NCBI GenBank assembly: GCA_010015655.1
Contig: ML976743.1
Coordinates: 62,001-126,000 of the forward strand
From: Bimuria novae-zelandiae CBS 107.79
Taxonomy: Eukaryota > Ascomycota > Dothideomycetes > Pleosporales > Didymosphaeriaceae
Length of the DNA: 64,000 bases
Reading direction: 5' to 3'
Every line of letters starts with the position of its first letter. The first letter of the stretch is position 1. The position numbers were made by a program, and so were the translations under genes. The notes beneath the pieces were generated by a model. The model was not told the origin of the DNA. It saw only the letters and a list, made by a program, of their open reading frames with translations, and did no database searches. Positions 23,965 to 35,329 of this stretch are shown in pieces.

Positions 23965-24890
23965 TGTGCTGGCCACTCGCTTGTAGAGTATGTTATAAAG
24001 AGAATAATATCTATACTCTTTATATACTATTATATTTATTGTACCTTTTATAACTACTTAATATTAGTAACTTTTTACTATTAAAGCGCGCATATAGCTA
24101 CTAGATTAAGAGCCCAATATATAACTATATTAATTATATTATAAATTTAGAGTTTCTACTAGCCTTTTATATAGTATATAAGTATTTAATTATAAAGGAG
24201 AATATCTGCGTAAGCTTTTAAGGTGCTAGCCTAGTCCCACACGACCTAAAGGTAGTAATATTAAAGCTTAATATAAGGTTTTATACATTAACGCTTCTTG
24301 CGCTGAAGCTTACCTTATAAGAGACTATAATAATAAGTAACGCTTATAAAGTTGTAACTTAATTAATAATAACTTATATTAAAATTTAAAAATATAAGAG
24401 CTTATTACCTTCCTCTATTATTATAGCGATTAATTTGCAAAAAAAAAAGGGCGCTAAAGTAATAGTATATAAAGCTACGCTTATGCGTAAGCAGATTATA
24501 GGGCTTAAGAAGGCTAATACGGCTACTATAATACGTAAAGAGCGAAAAATAACGAGGATATAGTAATAAGTCACCTTAATAAAGGTAATGGTAGAAAATA
24601 GTATTACTTAAAAGGTCGGGAAGTTGTAGCAAGATAAAGTAATACAATAAAGTAAGACGCGATTTGGTGCTAATTAGCAGGCTTTAACACGCTATAGCTA
24701 CTATAAGAAGTCTAACTATAACTCGCGAACATATAAGATAGACACTATAAATTCTATCTAATTTATAATACTAATTTTATTCTGTTACCTTATTATGTTA
24801 TTTAGATAGGTCGCTGTAAAGGTATAAGAAGTTGGTGGGATGGGCGACTCGCTTGTTAACTACGTTAACTATTCATAATAGTAGCTATAA
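23965..24890 (+). pseudogene. Pogo transposase C-terminal region with degraded zinc knuckle
   Basis: Near 24,690-24,740 the translation RYSYYKKSNYNSRTY is a RIP-altered form of the C-x2-C-x4-H-x4-C knuckle that ends fungal pogo transposases. The knuckle and 3' flank (to about 24,870) match the sequence around 38,420-38,606 and 44,062-44,090. It serves as the empty-site reference for two insertions there. Nothing else is readable. Confidence 0.65.
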
Positions 24891-25663
24891 ATACCCCTAG
24901 CGCTTATACCTATAAAATACTAAATTAATAAAATTATAAACTTTTTCTAATAGAAATTTAATAGCATAAAACCTATAATAGTTAAGGGTAAATACTATCT
25001 TGATTAAAATAATATAAAATAATAGCTAAAGAAATCTAAGGAAGCACTATAGCTTAATACTATTATAAACTTTCAAAGACATGGGATAAGGTAGTGAAAT
25101 CATAATAATATATTGTAAGTCTAAGAAGGTGTTTTTTAAATATTTAGTTATGTAACTAAATAAAATAAGAACAGGTTTTTTTTAAACTAGCAAACCGACG
25201 TATTTTGTGCCAGAGTACCGTAGCCGACAACAAAACAAAAGCAACACTAAGTTACTTGTTCGTCTGACCTCACCAATAGCTTTCTTCTGACATCTTGTCA
25301 CTGCGTTATTGGTGTGTACTGGCGACTGAAGGTGACAACATTATGATTTCTATGGATCGAGGCGCACATGCACTCTTCGGGGACGAGTGCAACGAGCATC
25401 CAACAAGTCCTCTTTCTAGAAGGTGATGCCTGTTCTCCTCTTTGCGTTTGACTGGCCCACACGTCTACCGGAGAATAAAGTGTGCTTTTCTCGATCCAGC
25501 TTCAGCCTGAGCAACTTCAACGCTTACCCCGCCTTTGGCTTAGACCATCCTCTTTGTTTCGATCAAATCTCATGACAGGTGTCTTTGCAGTACTTTTCGG
25601 TATCGGTACCCTCATCCTGCCGGATCAGTGTACTCTACTGCGCAGTGATTATCGATTCATGCT

Positions 25664-27118
25664 CTGAGGCTCATCAACTGCAACACCTATGAGCTCGTAG
25701 AGTTCTTCGGTAGCCAAATTCCTACGTATGCAATCTTAAGTCACACTTGGGCGAATGAGGAAGTGACATTCAGCGACATCGCGTGGGCTGCTGGAGCTTG
25801 GCGTTCAAAGAAAGGTGCTCAAAAGGTCACTAAAACGTGTGAGCTCGCTTGCTTATAGGGAATAAGATGGGCATGGGTAAGCCGGGGAGGCTGCGCACAG
25901 AAGTATGGTCAATGGCTAACAACTCCATCAGGTAGACACATGCTGCATCGACGTGAGTCGATCGAAAACCTCCCTGCTGTGTCAGCGTTGGATGGTACGC
26001 TAATGGCCAATCAGAAATCGAGCAGTGCAGAATTGAGTAAAGGCATCAACTCTATGTTCGAGTGGTATCGCAACGCCTCTATTTGCTTTATATACCTTGG
26101 CGATTATAAAAAAGGCTACGGATCCTGTGGTAATCCCTAGTTTGGAGTATGTAGATGGTTCACCCGCGGGTGGACCCTCCAAGAACTTATTGCGTCGAAC
26201 GAGCGCCGGTTCTACAATCAATCCTGGAACTTTATCGGCGATTCTGTACGCAGCCGCAGTTCTAATCTGGTCGAATGTCCAGCAGACATCACGAGTAGAC
26301 TTTCAGAGATCACGAGAATCCCCGAGGACGTTCTTACTGGCCGTCTGGACGTCACCTTGAAACTTTATGCCGTGTGCCAGAAGATGAGCTGGGCAGCGTA
26401 ACGCCAAACAACAAGAGCTGAAGATATTGCATACTGCCTTCTTGGTAGGTTGCATCTGAAAACAATCTTTATATGGATCTTAACCAACTTTAAATTGTTT
26501 GCAGGTCTTTTTGGCATCAACATGCCAATGCTCTATGGCGAGGGGACTGGGGGCTTCAAGCCCCTACAACAAGAGATCATAAGAGAATACAATGATCTTT
26601 CTATACTTGCCTGGGAAGGCGAAAATTCCGATCCCTGCACTGTCTTCGCGCATTCGCCACACGACTTCGCCGGATCTCACGACATTGTAAGGTACGGCTC
26701 TCCGCCTGAGTTTGCCATCACCAATCAAGGCTTGAAGATCAAGACTACCTTGATACCCAGAGGGGTGGGATTACGCTGGGACAAATTGGCGTTTCTATCC
26801 TTGTATTGCCACCGAATGTCCAACCAGGTGAATCTACGCACCGATCTTGATCGGCGCGTGGGCATTTCTCTCAAGATCCATGCAAAACATCCAGATGGTG
26901 TTGTTGCATATATTCGAGATCGTGCGAGCACGCTTGAGGAATTTTCACCATTTGGGACTAAAAAAAGTCGCGAACTCAGAAGAACTAATGGACCCCGGGT
27001 TCTCGTCGAGGATGTTAGAGGGGTTGAAGATGTGTACTTGTTGACGAGCGAGAACCAGTTATTACCGCTCGTATGCTCTCAGAATCTTCAAAGCATGTTC
27101 TTGAACCGCTGCATTTAG
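25664..27118 (+). pseudogene. HET-domain gene (heterokaryon incompatibility type), eroded
   Basis: HET proteins act in non-self recognition and incompatibility cell death. Reading from 25,664 gives RLINCNTYELVEFFGSQIPT, then YAILSHTWANEEV, WVDTCCIDKSSSAEL, WFTRGWTLQELIA, DIAYCLLGLFGINMPMLYGE and a long C-terminus to TAG 27,116-27,118. Introns fit at 25,877-25,931, 25,953-26,014 and 26,445-26,504. The lesions are TAG at 25,856, TAG at 26,138 and TAA at 26,399, all explicable as CAG/CAA to TAG/TAA. The expected ATG before RLIN is CTG. The gene sits next to an AT-rich block. An N-terminal HET domain of normal length is recognisable, but no full product is possible. Confidence 0.85.
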
Positions 27119-27716
27119 ATATCAGTATTATATGTTTGCCTTCAGTCATATCTCCCCTGTTAGAGGGAAAATTCCTGGTGCAACAGTTCTTGTTCATCCT
27201 CCATGGATCCAGCGTCCAAACATGTCCTGACAGCTAAGCTAAATGTAGTAAGCCTCGTTTCTGCGGCTGAGCGACCCCCACGTGGCGGTGGCGACATCAA
27301 TTTCGCGCAACCCACAATCGCCATCGTCAAAATCGTGATGCGCATAATTAATGAGGCAGCTCGCTGTTACCTCGCGTCAGTCCTCGCGGTCTGGGATACT
27401 ATCCATCTTCTAGATCTATAGGCCTCAACCATGTACCAATTCTCCTCGCAACCAGTACCAAAACAGCCATGTCGCATGTTGGCCGGATGACAGGCGGTGA
27501 AAAAAATTCACGTTTGGCGACGATACCCGAGCGCTCTTGAGAACTGAGCCTAGACTGACTGTCATTTCTGGAACTCGCTTGCGTTATCGCCTTTTCTTAT
27601 CTTCCCCAGCTTTCTGTCCTCTCTCCGCGTTCATTCCCTTTCTTTGTCCGCTTTCCTTGCGTCGCGCAATCTGCTTGACTCGCAGAAGGTTGTTCGCGTT
27701 CGAGTTGGTTAGGTAG
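27119..27716. other. Intergenic, promoter side of the methyltransferase gene
   Basis: I see no gene. The last 150 bp are pyrimidine-rich (for example CTTTCCTTGCGTC), as is common upstream of fungal genes. Confidence 0.5.
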
Positions 27717-27740
27717 ATGCCAAAAGAGGAGGTCCGATGA
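27717..27740 (+). promoter_or_regulatory. Seven-codon upstream ORF overlapping the methyltransferase start
   Basis: ATG at 27,717 opens MPKEEVR and stops with TGA at 27,738-27,740. The stop overlaps the main ATG (27,737) in the arrangement ATGA. If transcription starts upstream, ribosomes would meet this ORF first and could reinitiate at the main start. This is sequence-only evidence. Confidence 0.5.
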
Positions 27741-28903
27741 ACATCCATTCGTGCTGCCGACCGCCATCTAGCAGCCTACCTCCAGTCCGCGCTTTGCGCT
27801 CCGCATCCGAGGATACGATCATTACCGCGCTGCACAACCTGCAGGCCTTATACTGCCCGCTTCGATTACCTGCCACTCTTCCCACGAACAAAGAAAGCGC
27901 AACCAAGCAAGTGGATTCTGGTTACGTGTCCGAAGACGACAATGAGGTAACGCCGCCACCACAACAGCAACGCCGGTTCTCCGTCACCGAGCGCGAGAAT
28001 GCCCTCGCTGCTATTCGCGCAGATGCATACGAAAAGGACTTCACGATACGGTGGCTCACAAGTCTGATATCGCGCGCCTACGAACTTCCCTTCGACAGCG
28101 AGGAAGCGCGGGAGAAGGCGGTCGATGATGCGGCGTTCATTCTAAGTTCCTTCAGCGACTCGCCTACCAACGAAGAAGATGAGGCTCTTACGCGCGACTT
28201 CACTTTCTCCCGCTCCAACGGAGATGAAGTCAAGATCCAGATCAACGATGCGCCCTTGACAGGCGCAGATCACACCGACGTCGGGCTGCAGAGCTGGGGC
28301 GCTAGCATCGTCTTCTCTGGCTTGATGTGCGAGGCACCTGAGCGCTATGGCCTCGATCAACTCCCCGAGGATGCGAGCATCATCGAGCTAGGCGCAGGAA
28401 CGGGGCTTGTCAGTCTGACGTTGGGGAAGTTGCTACCGGCCATGGGGAGGAAGGCGCGAATCTTGGCTACGGATTACCATGCCGCTGTGCTGGACAACCT
28501 GCGCACCAACATAGCCACTAATTTTGGTGATGGCGCACCCGTGGGGACGGCCTTGCTGGATTGGGCTACTCCTCCTGCTGAGCATGCGGGGTCTGCTAAT
28601 ATGCTCTTTGCAGCTGATGTGGTGTATGCACCGGAACACGCTGCCTGGCTGCGGGACTGCGCGGCGCATCTTCTGGCTCCGGAAGGAACATTCTGGCTTG
28701 TGGTTACAGTGAGGAGTCATGGAAAGTTTGAAGGCATCCCGGCTACCGCGGAGACGGCCTTTGAGAAGTATGAGGGTACAAGGAGACCGAATGGGAAGGT
28801 GCTGAGAATCATGGCGAAAGAGAGGCTAGAGAAGAAGCGAGGTGTGGGGAGAGGTGATGAGAACGGGTATATGTTGTTCAAATCCGGGTGGACAGAGGCG
28901 TGA
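27737..28903 (+). CDS. Family-16 (METTL21/EEF-KMT-like) lysine methyltransferase
   Basis: This 388-residue intronless frame starts at ATG 27,737. The N-terminal 180 residues are poorly conserved. From about residue 180 a seven-beta-strand SAM methyltransferase fold follows: VGLQSWGASIVFSG, then motif I IIELGAGTGLVSLTLGK (about 215-235), ATDYHAAVLDNL, and the LDWATPP and AADVVYAPEHAAWL segments. The D-x-x-Y in the last is typical of Methyltransf_16 proteins. Members methylate lysines on translation factors and chaperones; the target here is unknown. The frame is intact although two HET genes in the same island are broken. A short uORF overlaps the start. Confidence 0.88.
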   Translation: MNIHSCCRPPSSSLPPVRALRSASEDTIITALHNLQALYCPLRLPATLPTNKESATKQVDSGYVSEDDNEVTPPPQQQRRFSVTERENALAAIRADAYEKDFTIRWLTSLISRAYELPFDSEEAREKAVDDAAFILSSFSDSPTNEEDEALTRDFTFSRSNGDEVKIQINDAPLTGADHTDVGLQSWGASIVFSGLMCEAPERYGLDQLPEDASIIELGAGTGLVSLTLGKLLPAMGRKARILATDYHAAVLDNLRTNIATNFGDGAPVGTALLDWATPPAEHAGSANMLFAADVVYAPEHAAWLRDCAAHLLAPEGTFWLVVTVRSHGKFEGIPATAETAFEKYEGTRRPNGKVLRIMAKERLEKKRGVGRGDENGYMLFKSGWTEA

Positions 28904-29080
28904 AAGGCAGTCGAAGGATTGACGATATTTCGAGATACCCTAGATTTGATGTTAGAAGCTCATAGACATAAAGCGATAGATGCGACAAGGAGCACGATAT
29001 TTCCCACGTTCTGCGATCCCTGGACACGCCAGGACGTCTGGAATATTGATATCGACTGCGCGTCGCTATTGCAAGTTACC

Positions 29081-31057
29081 CTATTGTCGCACAAAGACCG
29101 GCATCCTCTCAAGCGGGCTTTTCACCTCCACTGTTTGTCCTCCATCCCATACCTTCTCGCTCCAATAGTCCTTCCACTGACTGCCTCGCGGGAGGTACAC
29201 CCTCAAGTTGTTCTTTCCGGCTTCCAGCACTGGAGCAACCAAGTACTTATCGCCGTACATGTATTGCTCCTCAATCTCCCAACACTTTTCGTCTTCCGGG
29301 AAAACGTAGAACAACGCTCTGATCACCGGGGTTCCCTTCTCGTGCGCCTCCTTCATCAACCCTCTGGTATACTCTCTCAATCCTTCTCTGATGCCGAGAT
29401 ACGTCTTGCAGATCTCATACACCTCTTCCCCATAACTCCACACCTCATTCGGAGCACCAGAGCGACAACCCGCGCCCCCTGTAGTCCCATGCCGCGGCTG
29501 CCGCGGCTCGCGGTCCCCATGCAACCGCATGACCGGACAGAATGTTCCCCACTGAAACCAGCGCACAAAGAGTTCGCGGAACTTCTCATCGCGAGGATCA
29601 CCGCCGTGAAACCCGCCAATGTCGGTAGTCCACCACGGCATGCCGCTCATCCCCATATTCAGGCCTGCAGCTAGCTGATTCCGAAAGCTGGACCAAGACG
29701 ACGCGATGTCACCGGACCAAACCAGCGCTCCATACTTCTGGGACCCGGCCCACGCGCAGCGGAGCAAGTTCACTATCTGTTTCTGGCCCGCTAGGGACTG
29801 GCCCTCGTAAAAGGTGCGCGCATACTCCAGGGGATAAATGTTGCCAATTGCAACGTTAGGTCCGGCGTGGTAACGGTAGTTGTCGAAGTCATAATGGCGA
29901 TACTCGGGCTCAGCTTCATCCAGCCAGAACACGCGGATACCTTTATCGTAATAGTTCGTCTTGGCCTTGGACCACACATACTGGCGCGCACCAGAGTTCG
30001 TAGGATCGAAGTGCACCGTGTTACCCTGAAATGTCATGGCAATCCTCACGCCGCGCTCCGTCCGAATAAGATACCCTTTCTCGACCATCTCCTCGAAGTT
30101 CTCGCTCTTTCTGTCAACCTGAGGCCAGATCGAGACCATAAGCTCGATGTTCATGTCCTGGAGTTCTTTGACCATGGCGTCGGGGTCAGGCCAGTACGTC
30201 TCGTCGAAGCACCAGTCGCCCTGCTTGGGCCAGTGGAAAAAATCAATCACGATGAGGTCGATAGGGAGCTCCCGCTTCTTGTATTCCCGCGCTACTTCGA
30301 GGAGTTCTTCCTGGGTTTGGTAACGCAGCTTGCATTGCCAGAATCCGAGGCCGTATTCGGGCATCATGGGTACCTTGCCAGTTGCTTCGGCGTAAGCTTC
30401 TACAATTTGCGCCGGCGTGTCGCCAGCTACGATCCAGTAGTCGAGGGATTTGGTGGATAGCGCCTCGTATGAGTGCACGTTCTTGCCGAAGATGGCTTTC
30501 CCGATTGATGGGTTGTTCCACAGGAAGCCGTAGCCGCGGGAAGACACGGCGAAGGGGATGCTGGCCTGCGAGTTGCGGTGCGCGAGTTCGAGCTGGGTGC
30601 CTTTGATGTCCAAGTACGGCTGCTGGTACTGTCCCATTCCATAGATTTTCTCCTTTGGGTCCAGGCTCTCGAACCGCGCAATCAACTGATAATCTCCCCC
30701 GTTAATTGGTTTGAATTCGCGCGCTTCAATCTCAAGTGCAGATGCTTTGGGGGCTGTTACATCGCGGCGATGGCGGGCGAACTCCTCGAGCAAACGTTTG
30801 CGGTGATAGTCCCAGATGGTGAGCTTTCCGCGCTTTGTGATGACGGCCTCGATGTTGCCATTGGTCAAAGAAGCGGTTTCGTCCTCGATGTGTATCTCAA
30901 CTGTCGTTTGAGCGGGTGGTAGAAGTGCCCAGTCCTCTGCTGGCATGGAACTCATCATTGTAGCCCGAACTCGTAGGGCATTGTGACCCCAGGGCTCCAC
31001 CCAGAGTTGTTCGGCATCGTAGGAAAAGATTAACCGATTGCCTTCTTGAGAGAACAT
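29081..31057 (-). CDS. GH31 alpha-xylosidase/alpha-glucosidase-like protein
   Basis: A single exon of 658 codons from ATG 31,057 (MFSQEGNRLIFSYDAEQLWV); the open frame extends further but without an ATG. It has the GH31 layout: an N-terminal beta-sandwich, YGMGQYQQPYLDIKG, the barrel with LPIDLIVIDFFHWP, the catalytic nucleophile in VFWLDEAEPE (Asp about residue 380) and the acid/base in WSGDIASSW (Asp about 450), then GMPWWTTDIGGF and MRLHGDREP. Xyloglucan- or isoprimeverose-type xylosides are likely substrates (inference). No signal peptide is visible, so it is probably intracellular. It stops at PVFVRQ, where relatives continue with the C-terminal beta domain, so the tail may be shortened or a last exon missed. 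Confidence 0.9.
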   Translation of the reverse strand: MFSQEGNRLIFSYDAEQLWVEPWGHNALRVRATMMSSMPAEDWALLPPAQTTVEIHIEDETASLTNGNIEAVITKRGKLTIWDYHRKRLLEEFARHRRDVTAPKASALEIEAREFKPINGGDYQLIARFESLDPKEKIYGMGQYQQPYLDIKGTQLELAHRNSQASIPFAVSSRGYGFLWNNPSIGKAIFGKNVHSYEALSTKSLDYWIVAGDTPAQIVEAYAEATGKVPMMPEYGLGFWQCKLRYQTQEELLEVAREYKKRELPIDLIVIDFFHWPKQGDWCFDETYWPDPDAMVKELQDMNIELMVSIWPQVDRKSENFEEMVEKGYLIRTERGVRIAMTFQGNTVHFDPTNSGARQYVWSKAKTNYYDKGIRVFWLDEAEPEYRHYDFDNYRYHAGPNVAIGNIYPLEYARTFYEGQSLAGQKQIVNLLRCAWAGSQKYGALVWSGDIASSWSSFRNQLAAGLNMGMSGMPWWTTDIGGFHGGDPRDEKFRELFVRWFQWGTFCPVMRLHGDREPRQPRHGTTGGAGCRSGAPNEVWSYGEEVYEICKTYLGIREGLREYTRGLMKEAHEKGTPVIRALFYVFPEDEKCWEIEEQYMYGDKYLVAPVLEAGKNNLRVYLPRGSQWKDYWSEKVWDGGQTVEVKSPLERMPVFVRQ

Positions 31058-31610
31058 TGTTTCTGTAATAACTTGGGACTTGACAGACAAGAGCCGGCGA
31101 CAATGATGATACAAGGAGGAGAACGCTGCTTCAATCTCCTACAACTCCTCACAGACAGGTCAGCATCTCAGCATGAATTCTAGCGAATCAATAGTAATAT
31201 TGTCCTGAAGCCCCCACCGAGTGGTCAGACGTCGGCAGTGCGGGGTTAGAAATCCCTCCAATGACTGCCCCGCGGCCCAATCGCCTGCACGTGAGCCATG
31301 CGTCGGAGTACCGTATTCAATGACGCAGCATGGTTGATTTAGAAGGAAGAGCGGATAATGCCGGAGCGTGAGGTTATGATCGTGGAGTGTTGACGATCGT
31401 TGTACTCTCGTCGGCCCTGCCGAAAAATTCGACCCCGCTGCCGACTACTGAGATCGGAAGGCGGAGACAGTGCATCTATTTCATCACGGCACCTACTTCT
31501 ACCATACGTAAACCTTCGAAGTGGTTCAAGAAAGATTCCCTTCTGTTGTTTTAACACTACTACTACATTGGAAGTTCTTTGTTGGAACACACTTCGCGTA
31601 ACGTCCCACT

Positions 31611-32554
31611 ATGTCCGCGTTAGAACCGCAAATCCAATACTACACCATCACGAACTTCAAATTTGAGAACGGCGACACCCTCCCTGAAGTAAAACTCGCC
31701 TACCAAATCCTCAATCCGCAAAACGAGAAGATCGCGGTCGTGAACACCTGCTTCAAAGGCCGTCTGAACACCACCTTAACGCACTCCTCCGGCGCCTTAA
31801 AAGGCCACAAAATCGTTCTCATCGCGCTCCTCGGCAATGACGAATCGTCCATTCCGTCCAGCACGCCGAGCTTCCCCCAAAACAATCGAGTACATGGATT
31901 GTGTGCGTGCAGAATACAAGCTCCTAACTGAAGAGCTGAAGATCGAAAGCGTAGACGCGATGCTAGGCTTCTCCATGGGCGGACAGATTACGTACCACTG
32001 GATAGCGATGTACCCGGAATTTGTGCGGAAGGCTGTGATAGTATGTTCCTCCGCGCGAACGAGCCGACACAACTTCCAATTCCTTGAGAGTCCGAGGGCG
32101 GCGCTGGAGAATGCAAGAGATGAAGCCAGCGGGAAGATTGCGTTCGGAAAGGTGTACTCGGCGTGGTTGACGAGCGCGGAGTGGTTTGATCAAGAGTTGT
32201 ATCGAGCGACGGGTTCGGACAGCCTCGCTGTGTGGAACAAGCAGATCATGGATTCGTATGACGACTGGAGCGGTGCGAACTTGCTTGCCATGTTGGGAAT
32301 GTGGCAGCGTGGCGATATATCGCGATGTGTACCGGGAGCCAAAAGAGATTTGGGAAGTGCCCTAAAGAGTGATGTCTTGTGAGACGGATCAATACTTCAG
32401 GCCGTATGTGAGACGGTGGGAACAGAAGCGTTTGAAGAACGCGAGTGTTGCTGTGGTCCCTAGTATCTAGGGACATATCGTGGGGGGCGACGCCGATAAG
32501 GAAACCACGAAATGGATGGATGAAAAGATTCGGCTTCTCTTACAAGATGATTGA
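31611..32554 (+). pseudogene. Alpha/beta hydrolase, homoserine-acetyltransferase (MET2)-like, broken
   Basis: It starts MSALEPQIQYYTITNFKFEN at 31,611 and reads LAYQILNPQ and LLGNDESSIPSSTPSF. The frame then shifts near 31,870-31,890, and the second part reads DCVRAEYKLLTEELKIESVD and AMLGFSMGGQITYHW with the nucleophile Ser in GFSMGG. A second break lies near 32,365 (a deletion before ETDQYFRPYV). A TAG at 32,468-32,470 stands where SIWGHIVGG should supply the catalytic His. It ends LLLQDD at 32,554. Relatives are homoserine O-acetyltransferase-like hydrolases of unknown substrate. It lies head-to-head with the GH31 gene, about 550 bp apart. Confidence 0.8.
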
Positions 32555-32828
32555 AGTTGGCGACTCCCCCACGACGAGGACGCTAGTACGCTTTTACTTT
32601 AGCTTGCTCTTGTCTACGTACTTTTTCCTCCTCAGGGCGACTTAGTAGCCTTTGTACATACAATGACACCAAAGTCGCTCTCTGCGATAAATCAAATTAC
32701 TCTATTTCCAGCACGCTCTGTATGCCGGCGGTAGAGGGAGGAGGTGACGATCTCAGCCCCCAGAATTACAACGATTTGACTGGCACAGCCTCACTACGAC
32801 ACGCGTGCCGAGAGGGAGATGGAGCCTA

Positions 32829-35329
32829 AAAGTCAGGCTCACGTCTCACAAAACATATCCCCAAGACCATTCCGACTTCCACGGATCTCTATGAAAAGTG
32901 TCCGCTACTCGCGGACACAAACAGCATTCGTCTTCTCCAGATACTGCAGTCTCCTGCTCCGCATGCCAGCAAGCAGATCGAGTGTAACTTAGTCAGCACG
33001 ACAGTTAGCTCTACCACGACTACGAGCCTATTCCCACGCTACGAAGCTCTGTCATATGTTTGGGGAAAAACCAACGCAACTAAACCGATATCGGTCAACG
33101 GGAAGACGGTGAACGTTACGCTCAACCTCCACGCGGCGCTACTGCAGCTCCGCGCGCGCAGGGTCGAATGGATATGGATTGATGCATTATGCATAAACCA
33201 GAACGACTTAGGGAGAGCGAGGTCATCAAGTCAGATTCATGGCCAACATATACCGCAGAGCATTCCGTGTGATTGTGTGGCTTGGTGACGAGATCGAAGG
33301 GACCTGGTCGGCGTTCGAAGCGATTCGATTGCGTAGCAGCTCTTTTGAAGGAACGCCCGTCCCATATGCACTACTGGAGCTGCTACACAGACCATGGTTT
33401 CGAAGAGTATGGGTAGGCGAGCTTTGCCATCACATATCGTTGCACGAACGCGGCTAATGTCGGAGACAGGTCCTTCAAGAAGTTGCAGCAGCCAGGCGTC
33501 TATGGATCACATGTGGCAGCCAAGGCATCGACGGATATTCTTTCTGTTTGGGTCTCAAAGCACTACAACCGATGTACAACACGTTACCGGAGTTCAATCT
33601 TGTCCCATGCATCACCTTCCTCGTCCGCCAAGACAACGCAGTAGCTCCATTGGGGCAACTGCTCGATATGTATCACACTCACGAAGCAACTAAGAGACAC
33701 GACAAGATCTTTGCACTTCTCGGGATGCGTACTGATAATTTAGAGACCGAAGAGCTAGAGCCTGACTACGATCTTCCGTGGAGCCAGCTGTATTGCAGAG
33801 TTTTAAGAACAATCCTCCACAATGAAATAGATGTCAAGACGTGGGATAATAGCGAGGTTGCGATGATACAGTGCAGATTAAGAATATTGGGTGAAATCGA
33901 GTCTGTGTCACAGTACTCAGGATGGGGTGACGAGCAAAGGTTGATCATGAAAAGCAAAAGCTTCAAGACGAACCCCTCAGATGGGTATATTGAGTGGACG
34001 GCTTCTTACGCGCTCCGATCCTCAGCAAAGTCCATCCAGGCCGGCGACTTCTTGGCCCTACTGGATGGATGCAAAAACCCGACAATATTGCGAAAATCTA
34101 AGGATTCTCTATCAATTATCATGATTAGCGGCGCTGTGCCTATGGGCATACGTGATCCGGAAGGGGACTCGATTTCGTGGAGTGAAGTTATCGAACAAGC
34201 TCATTACGTCTCACGGCCAGTGACTCTCATCTGGGATTGGACTGGGTTGGTTAAAAGTGTCTAGATCAACCTGCTGCAATTATCCGGCGCGAATGGGAAG
34301 CAGAACAACTTCCAATTCTATCGAAGTGAAGCTTCGAGACATGAGAACATGATGATACTATTCGAAGCCCTTGACGAAGAGAAACTCGCAAACGAAGCGG
34401 CGGCACGGGCCATCTCTAGCTATGAACCAGCAATTGAACTACAATGCGTTGCAAAAATACAGGACCTTAACATATCGAGCTGCAGCATCGAACATGAACC
34501 GAAGGCTCAGTACAAGTATACTACGACGAAACTGTGCGACTTAAAGTAGCAATTACCTGGACTGGACTACGTCGAAAAGTCAAACTTCACACTAGACCTG
34601 TACGAGTTCTGTGAAAGGAAGAGTATATTGGACAGTGGATCTTCTTCAGCAAAAGAAATGCTGTCATTCATGCAAGGCGTAGTGAAGACTGGAGACTTGT
34701 GCATTGAATTTCAGAGCAAAATGGCTTCAGCGAGAGCACTGTCCGACCAGCGGGCTTACGAAAAAGCGTCAGTGTTGGAGTATATTATCTTACAGGCTCG
34801 AATACGTCTATTCGGCAACCTCCATCCCCTCACGGTGGCTAGTATGGAAGATCTAGCTTCGACCTATTGGGCGCTGGGAGCTCAGTGGCATGAAAAAGCT
34901 TAGCAACTGGACAAGACGGCTTTTGAGGCGAGGAAAGAAAGTCACGGGCTCAAAGACACCAGAAATTTGACAGCTATGGTAAATCTTGCCATATCCAAAA
35001 GTGAATTTGGCGAATTTGAAGCAGCTGAAAGGCTTGAAGAGGTGGTGATGGATCTACGGATGGAGATATTGGGCGAGCTGCATTCGGACACTCTTTTGGC
35101 TATGCATAATTTAGCCTATACGCGGAGGGCTTGGAAGAAAACCTCGGCAAGCCTCAGGCTTATGGAAAGATGTGTGGAACTAAGACTACAGGTATTGGGG
35201 TCCGAACACAAAAGCACCCGAAATTTCAGAGAGACACTGGAGCGATGGCGACGTGCGGACCAAGATCAGCCGAGTGATCGAACTCCAGTATCCACTCCGG
35301 TGATGGTGGTCCCTGATTACATAAATTAG
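32829..35329 (+). pseudogene. HET-domain plus TPR gene, broken by three TAG codons and a frameshift
   Basis: The HET part reads LFPRYEALSYVWGKTNATKP near 33,030, then WIWIDALCINQNDLG near 33,170, then after a 1-bp frameshift near 33,210 FMANIYRRAFRVIVWLGDE. An intron (about 33,413-33,471) joins FRRVW to VLQEVAAARRLW. From 33,548 to 35,329 one frame holds the remaining HET protein and a C-terminal part with TPR_12/kinesin-light-chain-like repeats (RIRLFGNLHPLTVASMEDLA; MEILGELHSDTLLAMHNLAY). It is interrupted only by TAG at 34,262, 34,547 and 34,901, each a likely CAG-to-TAG change. No in-frame ATG is found after the stop at about 32,826. HET-TPR proteins are candidate incompatibility receptors. 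Confidence 0.85.

Noticed and set aside
28919..29674. A 251-codon open frame on the + strand
   Set aside because: It lies antisense to the GH31 gene, whose motifs are unambiguous, and has no recognisable domain.
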